DNA of 40,784 nt from Cryobacterium frigoriphilum. GTDB lineage: Bacteria; Actinomycetota; Actinomycetes; Actinomycetales; Microbacteriaceae. The stretch's first letter is position 1; each line of letters begins with the position of its first letter. Below are positions 24,376 to 31,508 of this stretch, piece by piece. The stretch lies in contig NZ_SOHE01000046.1 in assembly GCF_004403305.1 (NCBI RefSeq), positions 15,900 to 56,683 on the forward strand, read 5' to 3'. A program made the translations under genes and the position numbers. The notes beneath the pieces are model-generated. The model had not been told where the DNA came from, did not search any database, and saw only the letters and a program-made list of their open reading frames with translations.

Positions 24376-25325
24376 TTACTTACCTTCAGCGGTGCGAAGT
24401 CGGCGGCGCCACCGGCCAGAAGATCGGTGGCGACCCGCCCAGCCACGTCGCGCGCGGCCTCAACGAGATGGAGTGCGGAGTGGGAATCGGGTGTCGCGGC
24501 GTGCGAACTCGTGACGGAGCGCAGCCCGTCGGGGCTGTAGACCGTGGCCGTGAGAAAGAGCAGGCCGTCGTCGATGACCGCGGTCGCGCCGATGGGAGCG
24601 GCGCAGCCGGCTTCGAGGTGCGCGAGCACCAGGCGCTCGGCGGTCGTGGTTCCCTCGGTCGAGCCGTGGTTGATCGCGGCGAGGGCCGTGTGCAGCAGAT
24701 GGTCAAGCTTCTCGTCGCGCACCTCGAGGGCGAGGGCGCCCTGCCCGGGCGCGGTCGGCCAGTCCGAGAGCGAGAGCAGCTCGGTGGAGGCATCGTCGAG
24801 ACGCCCGAGCCGGCCGAGGCCGGCTGCGGCGAGCACGACCGCGTCGAGATCGCCTTCGGCGACCCGACCCAGGCGGGTGTCGATGTTGCCTCGCAGGTCG
24901 ACGACCGTGAGGTCGGGGCGAGCCTTGCGCAGCTGCGCCATACGGCGGGGCGAGCCGGTGCCCACGCGGGCTCCCTCGGGGAGCGAGTCGAGGGTGAAGC
25001 CGGCGCGCGCGCAGAGCGCGTCGCGGGCATCCGCTCGCTTGGGGGTGGCGCCGATGACGAGGCCCGGAAACGGGTCGGTCGGCAGGTCTTTCAGGGAGTG
25101 CACGACGACATCGCAGTCGCCGCGCACGAGGGCCTCGCGCAGCGCGCTGGCGAAGACGCCGGTGCCGCCGAGGCTCGCGAGCGACTCGGTCGAGACGTCG
25201 CCGTGGGTTTCGATCGGCACGATCTCGACTTCGACGCCGGCGGAAGCGGCAATTCGGTTGGCGATCGTCTGGGTCTGGGCGAGGGCGAGGGCGCTTCCGC
25301 GCGTGCCCACTCGAATTGCGCTCAC
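24372..25325 (-). CDS. hemC: Hydroxymethylbilane synthase (porphobilinogen deaminase)
   Basis: A 317-residue enzyme polymerising four porphobilinogens. Marks: IRVGTRGSALALAQT at the N-terminus, HSLKDLPT, GTGSPRRMAQL, DLRGNIDTRLGRV with the catalytic Asp, and the dipyrromethane-carrying Cys in LEAGCAAPIGA. The start is GTG 25325, overlapping the hemH stop (GTGA); the longer in-frame reading would lie inside hemH and does not resemble the family. It is coupled at both ends in the hemQ-hemH-hemC-hemD run. Confidence 0.95.
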   Translation of the reverse strand: MSAIRVGTRGSALALAQTQTIANRIAASAGVEVEIVPIETHGDVSTESLASLGGTGVFASALREALVRGDCDVVVHSLKDLPTDPFPGLVIGATPKRADARDALCARAGFTLDSLPEGARVGTGSPRRMAQLRKARPDLTVVDLRGNIDTRLGRVAEGDLDAVVLAAAGLGRLGRLDDASTELLSLSDWPTAPGQGALALEVRDEKLDHLLHTALAAINHGSTEGTTTAERLVLAHLEAGCAAPIGATAVIDDGLLFLTATVYSPDGLRSVTSSHAATPDSHSALHLVEAARDVAGRVATDLLAGGAADFAPLKVSK

Positions 25326-26530
25326 GGAGCCATCCCCGCGACGGCGGGCTTGAACCCGAGGCGCACGTTCTCGCAACAACCCGGGCGGCACACGTCGTAC
25401 CAGGGACCGAGGTTGGTCGCCCGCGGGCGATCCTCGACCGGAGTGTCGCTGAGGCGTTCTTCGATCAGGTCGACGAGGCCGTTCACGAAGTCGGGCGAGA
25501 CGCCGGGGGTCGGCACGCGCACGGCGTGAATGCCGAACTTCTCACTCGTCTCCATCGCCTCGTTGTCGAGGTCCCACATGACCTCCATGTGATCGCTCAC
25601 GAAGCCGAGCGGAACGATGATGATCGCACGGATGCCGCGGGCCGGCAGCAGGGCGATCGCATCGTTGATGTCGGGCTCGAGCCACGGCATGCTCGGGGGT
25701 CCGCTGCGGGACTGGTACACCAGCTGCCACTGCGTCTTGAGCTTGGTCTCGACAGGCTCGACCAGCGCAGAGGGTTCGACCAGCGCAGGGGGTTCGACCA
25801 GCGCAGGGGGTTCGACCAGCGCAGGGGGTTCGACCAGCGCAGAGGGCTCGACCAGGGCGTCCATGACGACCTGGGCGACGGCGCGGTGCTGCGCCTCGTA
25901 GGCGCCACCCTCGCCGAAGCCGCGCTCGGCGGGGCCGCTCTTGTTGGCGTCGGTCATCGGGATCGAGTGGGTCGAGAACAGGATCTCGACCTCGGTGTCG
26001 ACGTCGATGCCGGGGATGGCCGCGGCGACATCTTTCAGCCCCTGGGTGACCCCGGTGATGAAGGGGGTGACGAAGCCGGGGTGGTCGAAGAACTGGCGGA
26101 TCTTGTCGATGTGCACCACATCGTTCAGACCCTTCTCGGTCAGGGCCGCGGCGAAGTCTTCGCGGTACTGGCGGCATCCGCTGTATGAGCTGTAGGCGCT
26201 CGTCGCGATCGCGAGCAGGCGGTCCTGGCCGGCCTCGTGGGCCTCGCTGATGGTGTCTTTCAGGTACGGCGCCCAGTTGCGGTTGCCCCAGATCACGGGC
26301 AGGTTGATGCCGCGGCGGTCGATTTCGACCTGCAGCGCGGCCTTCAGCACCCGGTTCTGGTCGTTGATCGGGCTGATGCCGCCGAAGTGGCGGTAGTGGG
26401 TCGCGACCTCTTCGAGGCGGGCCTCGGGGATTCCGCGGCCACCGGTCACGTTGCGCAGAAACGGGATGACGTCGTCCTGGCCCTCTGGGCCGCCGAAGCC
26501 GGCGAGCAGAATTGCGTCGTAGTCGGTCAT
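25322..26530 (-). CDS. hemH: Coproporphyrin III ferrochelatase (CpfC/HemH) with repeat insertion
   Basis: A 402-residue enzyme inserting iron into coproporphyrin III (actinobacterial route). Marks: ILLAGFGGPEG, YRHFGGISPIN, VIWGNRNWAPYL, SAYSSYSGCRQYRE, FSTHSIPM with the metal-site His, VYQSRSGPPSMPWLEPD and GFVSDHMEVMWDLDNEA. The Cys residues in VCRPGCCENVR recall the [2Fe-2S] ligands of actinobacterial ferrochelatases. Residues about 225-263 are an extra segment of VEP(P/S)AL repeats ending LVEPVETK, coded by the family A intergenic repeat read in frame. It starts one base into the hemQ stop (TAATG). Confidence 0.95.
   Translation of the reverse strand: MTDYDAILLAGFGGPEGQDDVIPFLRNVTGGRGIPEARLEEVATHYRHFGGISPINDQNRVLKAALQVEIDRRGINLPVIWGNRNWAPYLKDTISEAHEAGQDRLLAIATSAYSSYSGCRQYREDFAAALTEKGLNDVVHIDKIRQFFDHPGFVTPFITGVTQGLKDVAAAIPGIDVDTEVEILFSTHSIPMTDANKSGPAERGFGEGGAYEAQHRAVAQVVMDALVEPSALVEPPALVEPPALVEPPALVEPSALVEPVETKLKTQWQLVYQSRSGPPSMPWLEPDINDAIALLPARGIRAIIIVPLGFVSDHMEVMWDLDNEAMETSEKFGIHAVRVPTPGVSPDFVNGLVDLIEERLSDTPVEDRPRATNLGPWYDVCRPGCCENVRLGFKPAVAGMAP
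25757..25859. repeat. Family A repeat expanded in frame within hemH (18-bp units)
   Basis: Five full 18-bp units (plus-strand ttcgaccagcgcaggggg and close variants) start at 25757, 25775, 25793, 25811 and 25829, followed by a partial unit from 25847. The flank TCTCGACAGGCTCGACCAG (25747-25765) is the core of the repeat found at 4931-5064. On the coding strand each unit gives VEPPAL or VEPSAL. The frame is kept because the unit is a multiple of three. Confidence 0.9.
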
Positions 26531-27282
26531 TACTGCAGAACCTCGACGAGTTCGGCGGTCGAGATGCGACGACCGGTGTAGAACGGGACCTCTTCGCGCA
26601 CGTGGCGGCGAGCCTCGGTGTCGCGCAGGCCCCGCATCAGGTCGACGAGTTCGGTGAGTTCGTCACTCTCGATCGGCAGCAGCCACTCGTAGTCGCCGAG
26701 GGCGAAGGCCGAGACCGTGTTCGCGATGGCGCCCTTGTACGCGGCGCCCTTGCGGCCGTGGTCGGCGAGCATGGTGCTGCGCTCGGCGTCGGGCAGCAGA
26801 TACCACTCATAGCTGCGCACAAAGGGATAGATGGTCATCCAGGCCTTGGGCTCGACGCCGCGCAGAAATCCGGGAACGTGGTGCTTGTTGAACTCGGCCT
26901 CGCGGTGCACGCCCATGGCGTTCCAGGTCGGCAGCAGGCTCTTGAGCAGGCGGCTGCGGCGCAGCTCGCGGTTGGCCCACTGCAGGGTATCGGCCTCGTC
27001 GGCGTGGGTCCAGATCATGACGTCGGCGTCGGCCTTCAGGCCGGACACGTCATAGAAGCCACGGACGGTGACGCCCTCGGCCTCGATGAGCGCGATGACG
27101 TCGTCGAGTTCGTTGACCGCGTGCGGCACATCCCGGCCATCCAGGTCGTCGGGATTGCGCGGATCCTTACGTAACACGGTGAACAGGGTGAAACCCTGCG
27201 GCGAAACCTCGGGGGTTTCGCTATCGATGGGAGTGGCGGGCTGGCTGGTGTTTACTGCCTCTCCGGCAGCCGGGTGAGTCAT
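26530..27282 (-). CDS. hemQ: Coproheme decarboxylase (ChdC/HemQ)
   Basis: A 250-residue chlorite-dismutase-family protein carrying out the last step, oxidative decarboxylation of coproheme to haem b. Tyr152 in MTIYPFVRSYEWY is the radical-forming residue and His175 in ADHGRKGAAYKG the proximal ligand of this family. The ATG at 27282 is used (MTHPAAGEA), with AGGGA just upstream; the in-frame extension has no support. The first 25 residues are a flexible Thr/Pro-rich lead. It is the first gene of the hemQ-hemH-hemC-hemD run, each overlapping the next. Confidence 0.95.
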   Translation of the reverse strand: MTHPAAGEAVNTSQPATPIDSETPEVSPQGFTLFTVLRKDPRNPDDLDGRDVPHAVNELDDVIALIEAEGVTVRGFYDVSGLKADADVMIWTHADEADTLQWANRELRRSRLLKSLLPTWNAMGVHREAEFNKHHVPGFLRGVEPKAWMTIYPFVRSYEWYLLPDAERSTMLADHGRKGAAYKGAIANTVSAFALGDYEWLLPIESDELTELVDLMRGLRDTEARRHVREEVPFYTGRRISTAELVEVLQ

Positions 27283-27289
27283 AATCCCT

Positions 27290-27295
27290 AGTCTG
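27290..27295 (-). promoter_or_regulatory. Candidate -10 box of the hemQHCD operon
   Basis: CAGACT on the minus strand, seven bases (AGGGATT), then ATG at 27282. It resembles the leaderless pattern, but AGGGA could equally serve as a ribosome site. Confidence 0.35.
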
Positions 27296-27383
27296 CTCCG
27301 ATTTGGCCCGCGCACCAAAATGCGCGTGGGGAATCGACCCGTCCGGGGGTGAAACGATGCTATTTCTGCGGCAACTTCGCAGT

Positions 27384-27719
27384 CTATTTTTCCCGGGCCT
27401 GCACGATGGCGTTCGCCCCGAACCAGACGACCGTGCCGACGACCGTCGCCGCGCCGAGCGCGATGCCGATCAGTGCCAGACCGTTCTCTTCGCCCAGCTC
27501 GTGCAGCGCCCGACTCAGGCGGCGACGCGTGATGCGCAGCTGCTTGGGAATGTTGAACTTGTACTCGATCGCGTCGAGGGTGCTCGCGAGGGCGGCCCGG
27601 GCGTCTGCCGCCTTGGCGCGCAGCTCGGCCTTGCTCGAGTGCGACTCGTCGCCGCTCGTGTAGCCCTGCACCTGATTGACGCCGTCGGTGCGGCGCGTTA
27701 CCTCTGTGTTATTTTTCAT
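27384..27719 (-). CDS. DUF3618-type small membrane protein
   Basis: A 111-residue protein. The ATG at 27719 (MKNNTEVTRR) has GGAG 10 bases upstream and overlaps the end of the preceding gene by 11 bases. Residues 30-75 are a charged helix (KAELRAKAADARAALASTLD followed by IEYKFNIPKQL), the typical DUF3618 pattern, and residues 80-103 are one membrane helix (NGLALIGIALGAATVVGTVVW). In actinobacteria such proteins commonly lie beside holin-like and YtxH-like genes, as here. Function unknown; an envelope or stress role is inferred from company only. Confidence 0.75.
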   Translation of the reverse strand: MKNNTEVTRRTDGVNQVQGYTSGDESHSSKAELRAKAADARAALASTLDAIEYKFNIPKQLRITRRRLSRALHELGEENGLALIGIALGAATVVGTVVWFGANAIVQAREK

Positions 27720-28119
27720 ATTCGCCCACTCCCTTGAAAGCATCAACATCGTGACGGATGCTGGCGTGCACGCCGCCGGGGTCGGGTGCGGTCGCCGCCT
27801 TCACCCGGTTGACCCCGATCAGTACGAGAACCGCCGCGAGCAGCAGCAGCACCACCGCCACGATGAGCGTGGCGAGCCAGAGCGGCAGCACGAGCGCGAG
27901 CAAAATGACCGCGAGGGCGACGAGAACGCCGGTCGCGAAGAACGCGAAGACGCCCGCCACGATGAACAGGCCGGCGCCGAGCCCAATGTTCTTCGCCTTG
28001 CTGGCAAACTCGGCCTTGAAGGCGTCGAGTTCGGCCTTGACCAGGTCGCTGATCTGGCCGGGCAACTCCCCGATCAGGGTAAACAGGGATTGCCTGCTCT
28101 TGGGGTTGAATCCAGTCAC
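27709..28119 (-). CDS. Phage-holin-superfamily (YqjE/DUF1469-like) membrane protein
   Basis: A 136-residue protein starting at GTG 28119 with GGAAGGGG upstream. Residues 14-44 form an amphipathic helix (TLIGELPGQISDLVKAELDA), followed by two membrane helices at about 46-72 and 74-102 and a short polar tail. This is the layout of the putative actinobacterial holin-X/YqjE superfamily; despite the name, these are resident envelope proteins and no phage genes are near. Middle gene of a three-gene set; its end overlaps the DUF3618 gene. Confidence 0.8.
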   Translation of the reverse strand: MTGFNPKSRQSLFTLIGELPGQISDLVKAELDAFKAEFASKAKNIGLGAGLFIVAGVFAFFATGVLVALAVILLALVLPLWLATLIVAVVLLLLAAVLVLIGVNRVKAATAPDPGGVHASIRHDVDAFKGVGEYEK

Positions 28120-28172
28120 GGATTCCCCTTCCGGTGTCGTCGGTACGGTGTCGGGTGGATCAGACTGCGGAG

Positions 28173-28535
28173 CTAGTTCGTGCTGGGCAGGTCGGCCTCA
28201 TCGGGCGGAAATTGCGCCGCCGGAAACGAGGTCGTTGGGGTCGGGCGCGGCGCCTTGTCGGGCGTGGGCCGCGACTTCGGCGCACCGGGCTTGGGGGTCT
28301 TGGTGGCGGTGGCCTTGTTGACGACCTTCTTGCCGGCTTCGAACAGCACGGAGGGCACGTCGCCGACCAGTTCGAGGGCGAAGTCTCGCACCTCGTTGAC
28401 CCGGCGCTGCACGGGCTGGGCGTTCCAGACGCTGTTGGCGGTGGAGGCGATCTGCTCGTAGCGTTTGCGTCCGGCGCGAGCACCGAGCACGTAGCCGACA
28501 AGTCCGCCGGTGATAAAGAGAAGCTTTCCCCGCAT
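28173..28535 (-). CDS. YtxH-like membrane protein
   Basis: A 120-residue protein. The ATG at 28535 has GGAG 7-10 bases upstream. The N-terminal helix MRGKLLFITGGLVGYVLGAR followed by AGRKRYEQI is the YtxH-type Gly-zipper signature. Residues 35-70 are helical and residues 75-120 are a disordered Pro/Lys/Thr-rich tail. First gene of the YtxH / holin-like / DUF3618 set lying between hemG and hemQ. General-stress and cell-envelope roles are known for some YtxH proteins; no specific role can be given here. Confidence 0.75.
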   Translation of the reverse strand: MRGKLLFITGGLVGYVLGARAGRKRYEQIASTANSVWNAQPVQRRVNEVRDFALELVGDVPSVLFEAGKKVVNKATATKTPKPGAPKSRPTPDKAPRPTPTTSFPAAQFPPDEADLPSTN

Positions 28536-28681
28536 TGTCACTCCATTCCTCGAGTTCACGTCTCCACAGAGTAACCCCGAACACCCTGAAGGTGCACGAC
28601 CGAACCTTCATGAATATGCGCTATGCGGCATGCGCCCCGATCAGCCCTTGTGCCGGCTCGGGCACCGAACGAGGTCAGCGG

Positions 28682-30262
28682 TCAGACGAGCCCGAGGGCG
28701 GCGTGACGGATGCGCGCGGCCGCGGCCATCGCATCCGGGATCACCGAGGCCAGCCCGGTGCCCGACAGCCAGGCACCGGCGATCGCGAGGTCGGGGGCCG
28801 CGTTGACGACCTCCCGCACCCGGAAGGCCCGCTCGCGCGCGCCGATCGTGGCGGGCGAGAGCGCGTCGCGCCACTCGGTGCGGGCGAATCCGCGCACCTG
28901 GCCGGCCTCGAGGGTGACGCCCAGCAGGGTCGCCGCATCCTTCAGCGCGAGGGCCTGCAGGGCCGTGTCGTCGAGGTCGTCGGTGGGATTGGGCTCGTCG
29001 GCCCGTCCGTATGACAGACGCACGACGTGCACGCCGGGGCCGGCCGCCGCGGCGACCCAGGGCCACTTCGCGGTGACGTGGGTCAGGGCCTTGGCCGTGA
29101 CTCCCGGTGCGTCGGCGGCGACGAGCACGCCGGTGCCGCGCGGATGCACGTCGAGCACGGGCGCGTCGAGCACGAGGCTCGTGAGCGTGACGGCGGTCGG
29201 GGCAGGCCAGTCGAGGTCGCTGAGCGCGGCATGCGCGGCGTCGAGCGGAGCGATCAGGCTGAGCGCCTGGGCGCCCTGGGTCGCCACGATCACGAAGCGG
29301 GCGGTGAGCGGGGCCGGCGGGTCGGTCACGGTCGGGTCGTCGTCGACGGCGGCGGATGCCCCGGCCGACTCCCCGGACGCGGCCGGTGCTGCGAGCGCGA
29401 CGGTCCAGGCGGCGGGCGACGCCGCATCCGCTGCCTGGGGTGCGGGCTGAACGCGGGAGAGGGACTCGACCCGGGTGCCGGTGAGGATCTCGACCTCGTA
29501 GAGCTCGAGATCGGCGCGCAGCGCGGCGACGAGGGTCGACATGCCGCCGAGCAGGCCGCCGACCGAGGATCCCGCGGCCGCGCCGCCGCGGAGCATCGAG
29601 ACGGCGCCGGAGAGCGATCCGGTCGTGGTGAGCGCGTTGTTGAGGCCGGGCGCGACGACGTCGATGTCGAGGTCGTTCGAGGAGGCGGTGTACACGCCGG
29701 AGGCGACGGGTTCGACGAGGCGCTCGAGCACGCGGGGCCCCATGCGTTTGAGCACGAGTTCGCCGAGGCTGTGCTCCCGGCCGATCGTCAGCACCGGCTT
29801 GAGGCGGTCGAGGTAGGCCGTGAGGGCTCCGCGCCAGCCGATCACCCGGCGCACGTCGTCGGCGAGCGGCGATCCGGGAATGCCGAGCACGCCGGCCTTG
29901 GGCAGCGGCACGCTCACCGATCCGGCGGCCGGCCCCGCGGCCGGGCCCTTGCAGTAGGGGGTGGAGGGCAGGTGCAGCCAGGCGCCGACCGGGTTCGGCG
30001 AGACGATCTGGTCGGTCAGGCCGAGGCCCTCGACGAAGGCGCTCACGGTTCCGCCGCGCACGGCGAAGCTCTCGGCACCGCTGTCGAGGTGGAGTCCGGC
30101 CAGTTCGTGGCCGGCGACGGGGCCGCCAAGGGCATCCGTGGCTTCAACGACGGTGACGCGCAGGCCGACGTGCGCGCATTCGCGGGCCGCAACGAGGCCG
30201 GCGACGCCGCCGCCGATCACGATGACGTCGACTGGTGTGTTCGTCGGCCGGGAGGGCAGCAT
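28682..30262 (-). CDS. hemG: Coproporphyrinogen III oxidase, HemY-type flavoenzyme (CgoX)
   Basis: A 526-residue FAD enzyme of the HemY/PPO superfamily; in actinobacteria it oxidises coproporphyrinogen III to coproporphyrin III. The dinucleotide-binding motif is VIVIGGGVAGLVAA (13-26), followed by LDSGAESFAVRGG, RMGPRVLERLVEPVASGVYTAS (quoted as the conserved block near 170-195), and the C-terminal FAD motif LAIAGAWLSGTGLASVIPDA. Residues about 280-325 are an Ala/Ser/Asp-rich insertion likely to be a flexible loop. It starts three bases after hemE ends, so the two form an operon. Confidence 0.92.
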   Translation of the reverse strand: MLPSRPTNTPVDVIVIGGGVAGLVAARECAHVGLRVTVVEATDALGGPVAGHELAGLHLDSGAESFAVRGGTVSAFVEGLGLTDQIVSPNPVGAWLHLPSTPYCKGPAAGPAAGSVSVPLPKAGVLGIPGSPLADDVRRVIGWRGALTAYLDRLKPVLTIGREHSLGELVLKRMGPRVLERLVEPVASGVYTASSNDLDIDVVAPGLNNALTTTGSLSGAVSMLRGGAAAGSSVGGLLGGMSTLVAALRADLELYEVEILTGTRVESLSRVQPAPQAADAASPAAWTVALAAPAASGESAGASAAVDDDPTVTDPPAPLTARFVIVATQGAQALSLIAPLDAAHAALSDLDWPAPTAVTLTSLVLDAPVLDVHPRGTGVLVAADAPGVTAKALTHVTAKWPWVAAAAGPGVHVVRLSYGRADEPNPTDDLDDTALQALALKDAATLLGVTLEAGQVRGFARTEWRDALSPATIGARERAFRVREVVNAAPDLAIAGAWLSGTGLASVIPDAMAAAARIRHAALGLV

Positions 30263-30265
30263 GGG

Positions 30266-31402
30266 CTATTCGCCGGCGCTGACCGTGTGCACGAGCTCGA
30301 CGATGCGGCCGAGAACGTCGGGATCGGTGTCGGGCGGCACGCCGTGGCCGAGGTTGACCACGTGGGAGGGCGCGGACTCGCCGCGCTTCATGACGTCGCG
30401 CACGTGCGCTTCGAGCACGGGCCACGGGGCCGCGAGCAGGGCCGGGTCGACGTTGCCCTGAATGGGCACGGTGCCGCCGAGGCGACGGTTGGCCTCGTCG
30501 AGGGGCACGCGGTAGTCGACACCGACGACGTCGGCGCCGATGTTGTGCATCTCTTTCAGCAGTTCGCCGGTGCCCACGCCGAAGTGCACGATGGGCACGT
30601 TGCGGTGGGTGAGGGGGGCATCCGTTGCCGCGTCGGCGGCCGGAGCGAGGGCGTAGCTGAGGTCGCGCACGTGGGCGATGGCCTTGGTCGAGGCGGGGGC
30701 GACGAAGCGGGAGTAGTCCTGCAGCGACAGGGCGCCGGCCCAGGAGTCGAAGAGCTGGGCGGCGCTCGCGCCGGCCATCACCTGGGCGCGCAGAAAGCGG
30801 CCGGTGACGTCGGCGGTCCAGGTCATCAGGGCGTCCCAGGCGTCGGGGTCGGACTGCATGAGCGTGCGGGCGTGGATGTGGTCCTTCGACGGGCCGCCCT
30901 CGACGAGGTACGCGGCCAGGGTGAAGGGAGCGCCGGCGAACCCGATCAACGGGGTCGTGCCGAGTTCGGCGACCGCGCGCTTGACCGCGAGCGTGATCGG
31001 GGCGAGGGCGGTGTCGAGCTGGGCCGGGTCGAGGGCGGTGAGTTCGGCGACATCCGCCGCGGTGCGCACGGCCTTGCCGAGCACGGGGCCCTTGCCGGGC
31101 ACGATCTCCACGTCGACGCCGACAAGCTTGAGGGGAACGACGATGTCGCTGAAGAAAATGCCGGCGTCGACGCTGTGGCGACGCACGGGCTGCAGGGTGA
31201 TTTCGCTCGCCAGTTCGGGATCGAGGCAGACGTCGAGCATGCGCGTACCGACGCGCAGGTCGCGGTATTCGGGCAGGCTGCGACCGGCCTGGCGCATGAA
31301 CCAGACCGGGGTGACCGCGGGGCGCGTGCCCTGGTAGGCCTGAATGAGGCGGGAGTCGGCGGTCAGGCCGGTGTTGAGTGGGTGTTGCGCATCAAGGTTC
31401 AC
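30266..31402 (-). CDS. hemE: Uroporphyrinogen III decarboxylase
   Basis: A 378-residue enzyme removing four carboxyl groups to give coproporphyrinogen III, the branch intermediate of the pathway here. The N-terminal signature PVWFMRQAGRSLPEYRDLR (Arg37 and Arg41 region) and the following FFSDIVVPL, GFAGAPFTLAAYLVEGG, NIGADVVGVDYRVPL, GNVDPALLAA and NLGHGVPPDTDPD blocks are all intact. The start is GTG 31402. It is divergent from hemA across a 106-bp region that holds both promoters, and is followed by hemG. Confidence 0.95.
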   Translation of the reverse strand: MNLDAQHPLNTGLTADSRLIQAYQGTRPAVTPVWFMRQAGRSLPEYRDLRVGTRMLDVCLDPELASEITLQPVRRHSVDAGIFFSDIVVPLKLVGVDVEIVPGKGPVLGKAVRTAADVAELTALDPAQLDTALAPITLAVKRAVAELGTTPLIGFAGAPFTLAAYLVEGGPSKDHIHARTLMQSDPDAWDALMTWTADVTGRFLRAQVMAGASAAQLFDSWAGALSLQDYSRFVAPASTKAIAHVRDLSYALAPAADAATDAPLTHRNVPIVHFGVGTGELLKEMHNIGADVVGVDYRVPLDEANRRLGGTVPIQGNVDPALLAAPWPVLEAHVRDVMKRGESAPSHVVNLGHGVPPDTDPDVLGRIVELVHTVSAGE

Positions 31403-31409
31403 GCTGTCG

Positions 31410-31415
31410 ATTCTG
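31410..31415 (-). promoter_or_regulatory. Candidate leaderless -10 box of hemE
   Basis: CAGAAT on the minus strand, seven bases (CGACAGC), then GTG at 31402. There is no ribosome-binding site in the gap. Confidence 0.4.
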
Positions 31416-31488
31416 CCAAACTTCCCTGAATGTGACGATTCGCACGCCCTGCATCGACGCTCACCGATGCACTGAGTAGAACGAGGCC

Positions 31489-31505
31489 TCTACGGGTCGT
31501 AGAAT
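31489..31505 (+). promoter_or_regulatory. hemA leaderless promoter with overlapping palindrome
   Basis: TAGAAT (31500-31505), six bases, then GTG at 31512; the ATG at 31509 would be too close to the box for a leaderless start. The palindrome TCTACG-GGT-CGTAGA (31489-31503) overlaps the -10 box and could be an operator for haem- or iron-dependent control. The protein binding it is unknown. Confidence 0.45.
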
Positions 31506-31508
31506 CAA

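Noticed and set aside
25757..25859. Possible CRISPR array in hemH
   Set aside because: The units are contiguous 18-bp repeats without spacers and are in frame.
27365..27390. Hairpin CTGCG-CGCAG followed by a T-run, looking like a terminator
   Set aside because: The stem is only 5 bp and the T-run is on the plus strand, where no gene ends.
27709..28119. Holin-like gene as a sign of prophage
   Set aside because: No phage structural, lysis or integrase genes are near; the family is a resident actinobacterial envelope protein.
29027..31429. An 800-codon plus-strand frame across hemG and hemE
   Set aside because: Antisense shadow; both minus-strand genes have intact family motifs.
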